Below, piece after piece: positions 59,200 through 64,000 of a stretch of DNA of 64,000 bases. The translations under genes and the position numbers were made by a program. Under the pieces are notes generated by a model. It saw only the letters and a list, made by a program, of their open reading frames with translations. It was not told where the DNA came from and ran no database searches. The stretch is taken from NCBI RefSeq assembly GCF_008801925.2, contig NZ_CP062803.1:992001-1056000 (forward strand), given 5' to 3'. This stretch comes from Cupriavidus basilensis. GTDB taxonomy: Bacteria > Pseudomonadota > Gammaproteobacteria > Burkholderiales > Burkholderiaceae. Every line of letters begins with the position of its first letter. Within the stretch, counting starts at the first letter, position 1.

Positions 59200-60147
59200 A
59201 TGAGCAAGAACCATATTCCGCAGCAACAGATCAATCAATCGCGCATCCTGGTGGCGGGCGACATGATGCTCGACCGCTATTGGTTCGGCGATGTCGAGCG
59301 CATCTCCCCGGAAGCCCCGGTGCCGGTGGTGCAGATCAAGCGCAGCGACGAACGCCTTGGCGGCGCTGCCAACGTGGCGCGCAATGCCGCCGCGCTGGGC
59401 GCGCAGGTGGGCATGCTGGGCGTGGTCGGCGATGACGAGCCCGGCCGCACGCTGGAGGCGCTGCTCAGCGCCAGCCACGTGCAGCCCTACCTGCATCGCG
59501 ACCCCAGCGTCAACACCACCATCAAGCTGCGCGTGGTGGCGCACCAGCAGCAGTTGCTGCGCGTGGACTTCGAGAATGCCCCGGGACATGAAGTGCTGGC
59601 CGCGGTGCAGGATCGTTTCCTGGCCCTGGTCAAGGAGTACAAGGTCCTGGTGCTCTCCGACTACGGCAAGGGCGGCCTGGCCCACGTGGGCCGCATGGTC
59701 GAGGCGGGCCGCGCCGCGGGCCGCCTGGTGCTGGTCGACCCCAAGGGCGACGATTACTCACGCTATCGCGGCGCCACGCTGATCACCCCCAACCGCGCCG
59801 AAATGCGGCACGTGGTGGGCGCCTGGAAGACCGAGTCCGATCTCACCATCCGGGCCCAGAACCTGCGGCGCGAGCTGCAACTCGAAGCGCTGCTGCTGAC
59901 GCGCTCGGAAGAAGGCATGACGCTCTACACCGAAGCCGAGGTGCTGCACGTGTCAGCGCAGGCGCGCGAAGTCTACGACGTGTCCGGTGCCGGCGACACC
60001 GTGATCGCCACACTGGCGACCATGCTGGGCGCGGGCGTGCCGCTGAAGGAAGCCGTGCAACACGCCAATCGCGCTGGCAGCATCGTGGTGGGCAAGCTGG
60101 GCACCGCAGTCGTCACCTATCCTGAATTGTTCGGCATGCCGGCGTAA
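59200..60147 (+). CDS. rfaE1: D-glycero-beta-D-manno-heptose-7-phosphate kinase (HldE kinase domain alone)
   Basis: This enzyme phosphorylates heptose-7-phosphate at C1 in the ADP-heptose pathway of LPS. The 315-residue PfkB-family kinase has RILVAGDMMLDRYWFG near the N-terminus, GGAANVARNAAALG, and the catalytic GAGDTVIATLATMLG near residue 265. The nucleotidyltransferase half found in E. coli HldE is absent, so it is encoded separately as rfaE2, outside this window. The ATG at 59200 has AAGGA five bases upstream. It is followed after 40 bp by hldD. Confidence 0.92.
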   Translation: MSKNHIPQQQINQSRILVAGDMMLDRYWFGDVERISPEAPVPVVQIKRSDERLGGAANVARNAAALGAQVGMLGVVGDDEPGRTLEALLSASHVQPYLHRDPSVNTTIKLRVVAHQQQLLRVDFENAPGHEVLAAVQDRFLALVKEYKVLVLSDYGKGGLAHVGRMVEAGRAAGRLVLVDPKGDDYSRYRGATLITPNRAEMRHVVGAWKTESDLTIRAQNLRRELQLEALLLTRSEEGMTLYTEAEVLHVSAQAREVYDVSGAGDTVIATLATMLGAGVPLKEAVQHANRAGSIVVGKLGTAVVTYPELFGMPA

Positions 60148-60187
60148 TGGCCGCGCTGCCTCCTGGCTCTATTGAGCCCATACGACC

Positions 60188-61183
60188 ATGACCATCATCG
60201 TAACCGGCGCTGCCGGCTTTATCGGCAGCAACCTCGTCAAGGGCCTGAACGAGCGCGGCGAAGACAATGTCGTCGCCGTCGACAACCTGACGCGCGCCGA
60301 CAAGTTCCACAACCTCGTCGACTGCGAGATCCGCGACTACCTCGACAAGAGCGAGTTTCTCGAGCGTTTCAAGCGCGGTGAGTTCGGCAAGGTACGCGCG
60401 GTGTTCCATGAGGGAGCTTGCTCCGACACCATGGAGACCGACGGCCGCTATATGATGGAGAACAATTTCCGCTACACCCAGGCGTTGATGGATGCCTGCC
60501 TGGAGCAGGGCACGCAGTTCCTCTACGCCTCTTCGGCAGCCACCTATGGCGCCTCGCAGGTGTTCAAGGAAGAGCGCCAATACGAGAAGCCGCTGAACGT
60601 CTACGGCTACTCGAAGTTCCTGTTCGACCAGGTGGTGCGGCGCACGTTGCCGTCCGCGTTGTCGCAGATCGTGGGCTTTCGCTACTTCAACGTGTATGGC
60701 CCGCGCGAAGCGCACAAGGGCCGCATGGCCTCGGTGGCGTTCCACAATTTCAACCAGTTCCGCGCCGATGGCACGGTCAAGCTGTTTGGCGAGTATGGCG
60801 GCTATGTGCCGGGTGGCCACACCCGCGACTTCATCTCGGTGGAGGACGTGGTGAAGGTCAACCTGTTCTTCCTGGAGCATCCGGACAAGTCGGGCATCTT
60901 CAATCTCGGCACCGGCCGCGCGCAACCGTTCAACGACATCGCCGCGACGGTGGTCAACACGCTGCGCGAGGCCGATGGCCGCCCCCAGCTGACGCTCGAC
61001 GAGATGGTGCAGGAGGGACTGGTGGAATACATCAAGTTCCCCGACGCGCTGCGCGGCAAGTACCAGTGCTACACCCAGTCCGATGTCTCGCGCCTGCGTA
61101 GCGCTGGGTACAAGGATGCGTTCTACACCGTGGAAGAAGGCGTGTCGCGCTACTGCCGCTGGCTGCTGCAGAACAAGGGCTGA
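60188..61183 (+). CDS. rfaD: ADP-L-glycero-D-manno-heptose 6-epimerase
   Basis: HldD converts ADP-D-glycero- to ADP-L-glycero-manno-heptose, the last step of the heptose donor pathway. The 331-residue SDR enzyme begins with the NAD(P) motif [16 protein letters not shown] and has the catalytic [10 protein letters not shown] (YxxxK) near residue 140. Also seen are [19 protein letters not shown] and the terminal [15 protein letters not shown]. All are typical of RfaD/HldD. The rfaE1-rfaD order matches related genomes. The epimerase is cytosolic. Confidence 0.97.
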   Translation: MTIIVTGAAGFIGSNLVKGLNERGEDNVVAVDNLTRADKFHNLVDCEIRDYLDKSEFLERFKRGEFGKVRAVFHEGACSDTMETDGRYMMENNFRYTQALMDACLEQGTQFLYASSAATYGASQVFKEERQYEKPLNVYGYSKFLFDQVVRRTLPSALSQIVGFRYFNVYGPREAHKGRMASVAFHNFNQFRADGTVKLFGEYGGYVPGGHTRDFISVEDVVKVNLFFLEHPDKSGIFNLGTGRAQPFNDIAATVVNTLREADGRPQLTLDEMVQEGLVEYIKFPDALRGKYQCYTQSDVSRLRSAGYKDAFYTVEEGVSRYCRWLLQNKG

Positions 61184-61368
61184 AGTCGCAAAGACACGCG
61201 CGCAAAGGCGCCTTTTGCGCACCTTGCGCGCGCTGTGGAGACACCTCGGTAGCGTTGGGGTGAACTTTTGTTGCGAGGTGCGCCAAGCCGCTTGCGCGCT
61301 CCTATCCTGCGTGTTGCTTCGTCCAGCCAGGGCGAAGCGACCTTCATCAATGGATAGGAGAAACTCCC

Positions 61369-61758
61369 ATGTTCAAGCCAACTTTGACGCGCGTGTCCAG
61401 GCAGGTCCTGCTGGCCGCCGCCGTCTGGTTCTCGCTATCGGGTGCCGCGTTTGCGGCGGTCGATGTGAATACCGCCGATGAGGCCGCGCTGGTGTCGCTC
61501 AAGGGCATCGGGCCGGCCACGGCCAGCACCATTGTCAGCGAACGCAGCCGGGGTGGCCCCTTCAAGGATGCCGCGGATCTCGCCGATCGGGTCAAGGGCC
61601 TGGGGCAGAAATCTGTCGTGCGCCTGCAGGAGGCCGGCATGACCATCGGCGCAGGTGGCGCCGCGGCGCCGAAGGCCGCGGTGGCTGCGGCCCCGGCCCC
61701 GGCCCCGGTCAAGAAGGACGTCAAGACGGAGAAGCCGCCGGCCAAGGCCGTTCGCTAA
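61369..61758 (+). CDS. ComEA-like helix-hairpin-helix protein
   Basis: The 129-residue secreted protein has a signal peptide ending AFA-AVDVN. A single helix-hairpin-helix pair follows at about 25-90 (VDVNTADEAALVSLKGIGPATASTIVSERSR and FKDAADLADRVKGLGQKSV). The C-terminus is alanine/proline/lysine-rich. HhH proteins of this kind bind double-stranded DNA without sequence preference, as ComEA does in natural uptake. No other competence genes are nearby, so uptake is not shown. It stands alone with its own terminator; AGGAG precedes the ATG. Confidence 0.87.
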   Translation: MFKPTLTRVSRQVLLAAAVWFSLSGAAFAAVDVNTADEAALVSLKGIGPATASTIVSERSRGGPFKDAADLADRVKGLGQKSVVRLQEAGMTIGAGGAAAPKAAVAAAPAPAPVKKDVKTEKPPAKAVR

Positions 61759-61811
61759 CGTTGCCGCGGGCGTGCGGCGCGGCGCCCGCATCCAGCGCTA
61801 TCCGATCGTCG

Positions 61812-61838
61812 AAGCCCCGGCCGAGCCCGGGGCTTTTT
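61812..61838 (+). terminator. Terminator of the ComEA-like gene
   Basis: The stem AAGCCCCGG/CCGGGGCTT with a 6-nt loop runs into TTTTT at 61834-61838, 53 bp past the stop. Confidence 0.85.
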
Positions 61839-62036
61839 GCTGCTCGTGCACCAGCACGAGGATCCGGCGCTGGTATGGCTCGTGCTAGTGCCGTGTGGCT
61901 TATCACGAATGCGGCCGCGCGGTATCATGCGGACGCTGTTGCGGCCCGAGCCGGCCGCGCGGCCAACAAAATCCAAGATCGCGCCGGACCTGCCCGCATA
62001 CGGGGCGGCCAGGCCAATAAAAAAGGGAGCTGGACA

Positions 62037-63353
62037 ATGGGAAATAACGAGGACGCGGGATTCCTGCCCAAGTGGCGGCTAAAGACGCACGGCGTGATTG
62101 CGCCCGATGAGCGCCTGCCCGCCGGCCAGACCCTGCTGGCAGGTATCCAGCACGTGGTTGCGATGTTTGGCTCGACCGCGATCGCGCCGATCCTGATGGG
62201 CTTCAATCCCAATATCGCCATCCTGTTTTCCGGCATCGGCACGCTGATTTTCTTCCTGTGCGTGCGCGGCAGGGTGCCGAGCTACCTGGGCTCCAGCTTT
62301 GCCTTCATCGCGGTGGTGATCGCGGCGACCGGCTACGCCGGCAGCGGCCCCAACCCGAATATCCCGGTGGCGCTTGGCGGCATCATCGCCGCAGGCGTGT
62401 TGTACCTGCTGATCGGGCTGGTGGTGCAGGCGGTGGGGTATCGCTGGGTGGAGCGGCTGATGCCGCCGGTGGTGACGGGCGCCATCGTCGCGGCCATCGG
62501 CCTGAACCTCGCGCCGGTGGCGGTCAAGGCCGTGAGCGGCGCGCCGTTGGATACCTGGGTGGGCCTGGCGACCGTGCTGGCAGTGGGCGTGGTGGCGGTG
62601 CACGCGCCGGGCATGCTGCGTCGGCTGCCGGTACTGGTAGGCGGGCTGTTCGGCTACGTGCTGTACTACGTTTGCACCAACGGGCTGGGCATGGGCAAAG
62701 GCATCGACTTCTCCGGCGTGGCCGCCGCGGCCTGGTTCGGGCTGCCGGTCTTCTCCACGCCGGTGTTCCAGGCCAGCGCCATGCTGCTGATCGCGCCGGT
62801 GGCCATCGTGCTGGTGGCGGAAAACCTCGGGCACATCAAGGCCATCAGCGTGATGACCGGCCGCAATCTCGATCCATATATCGGTCGCGCCTTCATCGGC
62901 GACGGCATTGCCACCATCATTTCCGCCGGCGGCGGCGGCACGGGCGTGACCACTTACGCCGAGAACATGGGCGTGATGGCGGTGACCAAGATCTACTCCA
63001 CGCTGATCTTCGTGGTGGCGGCGGTGGTGGCGCTGGTGCTGGGCTTTTCGCCCAAGTTCGGTGCGCTGATCCTGACCATCCCGGGCCCGGTGATCGGTGG
63101 CCTGACCATTGTGGTGTTCGGCCTGATCGCCGCCACTGCCGGGCGTATCTGGGTGCAGAACAAGGTCGATTTCTCCAGTTCGCGCAACCTGATCACGGTC
63201 GGCGCCACGCTGACCGTGGCGGCTGGCGACCTGACGCTGAAGCTGGGCGGCATGACGCTGGGCGGCATCGGTACCGCCACTTTTGGCGCGATCTTGCTGT
63301 ATCACCTGCTGGGCAGCCGCAAGGCTGACGCCGGAATCGAGGCCGAAGCCTGA
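62037..63353 (+). CDS. Nucleobase:cation symporter-2 (uracil/xanthine permease family)
   Basis: The 438-residue inner-membrane permease has about 12 to 14 helices and the family motifs QHVVAMFGSTAIAPILMGFNP near residue 40 and GDGIATIISAGGGGTGVTTYAENMGVMAVTK at about 293-325. The length and both motifs match UraA/RutG/PucK-type NCS2 carriers. Uracil is the most likely substrate from resemblance to the pyrimidine-type proteins, but xanthine cannot be excluded. ATG 62037 has GGGAG nine bases upstream; the frame extends to 61761 without support. Confidence 0.88.
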   Translation: MGNNEDAGFLPKWRLKTHGVIAPDERLPAGQTLLAGIQHVVAMFGSTAIAPILMGFNPNIAILFSGIGTLIFFLCVRGRVPSYLGSSFAFIAVVIAATGYAGSGPNPNIPVALGGIIAAGVLYLLIGLVVQAVGYRWVERLMPPVVTGAIVAAIGLNLAPVAVKAVSGAPLDTWVGLATVLAVGVVAVHAPGMLRRLPVLVGGLFGYVLYYVCTNGLGMGKGIDFSGVAAAAWFGLPVFSTPVFQASAMLLIAPVAIVLVAENLGHIKAISVMTGRNLDPYIGRAFIGDGIATIISAGGGGTGVTTYAENMGVMAVTKIYSTLIFVVAAVVALVLGFSPKFGALILTIPGPVIGGLTIVVFGLIAATAGRIWVQNKVDFSSSRNLITVGATLTVAAGDLTLKLGGMTLGGIGTATFGAILLYHLLGSRKADAGIEAEA

Positions 63354-63423
63354 CACGCCACGCCGGCAACGCAGGCTTTGCGACTGGATTACAATGTCCG
63401 CCGACATTGGAATCCCGCTCACC

Positions 63424-64000
63424 ATGGCCTACAAGACGATTGAAGACACCATCGGCAATACGCCGCTGGTGCAACTGCAGCGCATCCCCGGCGCCGCCGG
63501 CACTCCGCGCGGCAACGTAATCCTCGGCAAGCTCGAGGGCAACAACCCGGCGGGCTCGGTCAAGGACCGGCCGGCGGTCTCGATGATTGCCCGCGCCGAG
63601 TCGCGCGGGCGCATCAAGCCGGGCGATACGCTGATCGAGGCTACCTCGGGCAATACCGGCATCGCGCTGGCCATGGCAGCCGCCATCCGCGGCTACAAGA
63701 TGGTGCTGATCATGCCGGAAGACCTGAGCATGGAGCGCCGCCAGAGCATGGCTGCCTACGGCGCGGAGATCATCCTGACACCGGTCAAGGGCGGCATGGA
63801 ATACGCGCGTGACCTCGCGGACTCCATGGAGCGCGACGGCCGCGGCGTGATCCTGGACCAGTTCGCCAACCCGGACAATCCGCTGGCGCACTACGAGACC
63901 ACCGGCCCGGAGATCTGGCGCGACACCGAAGGGCGCATTACTCACTTCGTCTCTGCCATGGGCACCACGGGCACCATCACCGGTGTCTCGCGCTACCTGA
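63424..64000 (+). CDS. cysM: Cysteine synthase B (partial, runs off the window)
   Basis: CysM makes cysteine from O-acetylserine and sulfide or thiosulfate. The 192 residues present begin MAYKTIEDTIGNTPLVQLQR, with the PLP lysine K47 in NPAGSVKDRPA and the substrate loop EATSGNTGIALAMAAAIRGYK. The phosphate-binding glycine loop SAMGTTGTITG is near the edge. CysM rather than CysK is preferred because of the MPEDLSMERRQSMAAYGAE segment. It follows the NCS2 permease by 70 bp. The C-terminal third lies beyond the window. Confidence 0.93.
   Translation, partial: MAYKTIEDTIGNTPLVQLQRIPGAAGTPRGNVILGKLEGNNPAGSVKDRPAVSMIARAESRGRIKPGDTLIEATSGNTGIALAMAAAIRGYKMVLIMPEDLSMERRQSMAAYGAEIILTPVKGGMEYARDLADSMERDGRGVILDQFANPDNPLAHYETTGPEIWRDTEGRITHFVSAMGTTGTITGVSRYL

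Overview
The window is a high-GC chromosomal segment of a betaproteobacterium of the Burkholderiaceae, most likely Cupriavidus or a close Ralstonia relative. The evidence is gene order: smr-trxB-ftsK-lolA-(insert)-rarA-serS; ssrA beside gph-ubiG-ompA; gyrA-serC-pheA-hisC-tyrA-aroA-cmk-rpsA-ihfB-lapA-lapB-ugd-hldE1-hldD-cysM; and a tandem pair of cyanophycin synthetase genes. The genus is inferred from these gene sets and from recognised protein families. No database search was possible.

Layout. 1-9.6 kb is housekeeping: a partial aldehyde-dehydrogenase-like gene, ppa, a cytochrome b561, an N-acyltransferase, glnB, a TRIC-type channel, an Smr protein, trxB, ftsK and lolA with an overlapping lipoprotein gene. 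9.7-15.9 kb is an accessory block between lolA and rarA: a ferric-iron ABC transporter whose three genes lie on alternating strands, a HEAT-repeat protein and an orphan TRAP binding protein. 16.0-19.1 kb holds rarA, serS and tRNA-Ser(CGA). Just behind the tRNA is a stretch resembling the C4 antisense RNA of P1/P4-type phages, followed by a 51-residue ORF. 19.8-28.1 kb holds a DUF1653-HD fusion, a PAP2 phosphatase, a CorC-type protein, and a LysR regulator divergent from dadA with amino-acid ABC transporter genes that lack an ATPase. 28.1-30.3 kb is repetitive: two inverted copies of a ~180-bp repeat, one interrupted by an intact IS481-family element.

30.3-38.6 kb is the cyanophycin region: two cphA genes on the minus strand, divergent from an unusual ABC transporter (PH-like domain, zinc ribbon, exporter core) and a DUF1854 gene. 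This is the most interesting locus here. 38.6-42.5 kb holds a repeat-containing lipoprotein gene, a possible small RNA, tmRNA (tag ANDERYALAA), gph, ubiG and ompA. From 43 kb to the end run gyrA, a DUF2059 gene, the serine/aromatic/histidine supercluster through rpsA and ihfB, lapAB, ugd and the heptose genes, a ComEA-like protein, an NCS2 permease and the start of cysM.

Functional links. serC, pheA, hisC, tyrA and aroA form one co-directional amino-acid cluster leading into cmk-rpsA-ihfB. lapAB, ugd and the hldE1/hldD genes all concern lipopolysaccharide. ftsK, rarA and gyrA serve chromosome maintenance. serS sits beside one of its own tRNA substrates. No CRISPR array, restriction-modification system or recognised defence island was seen.
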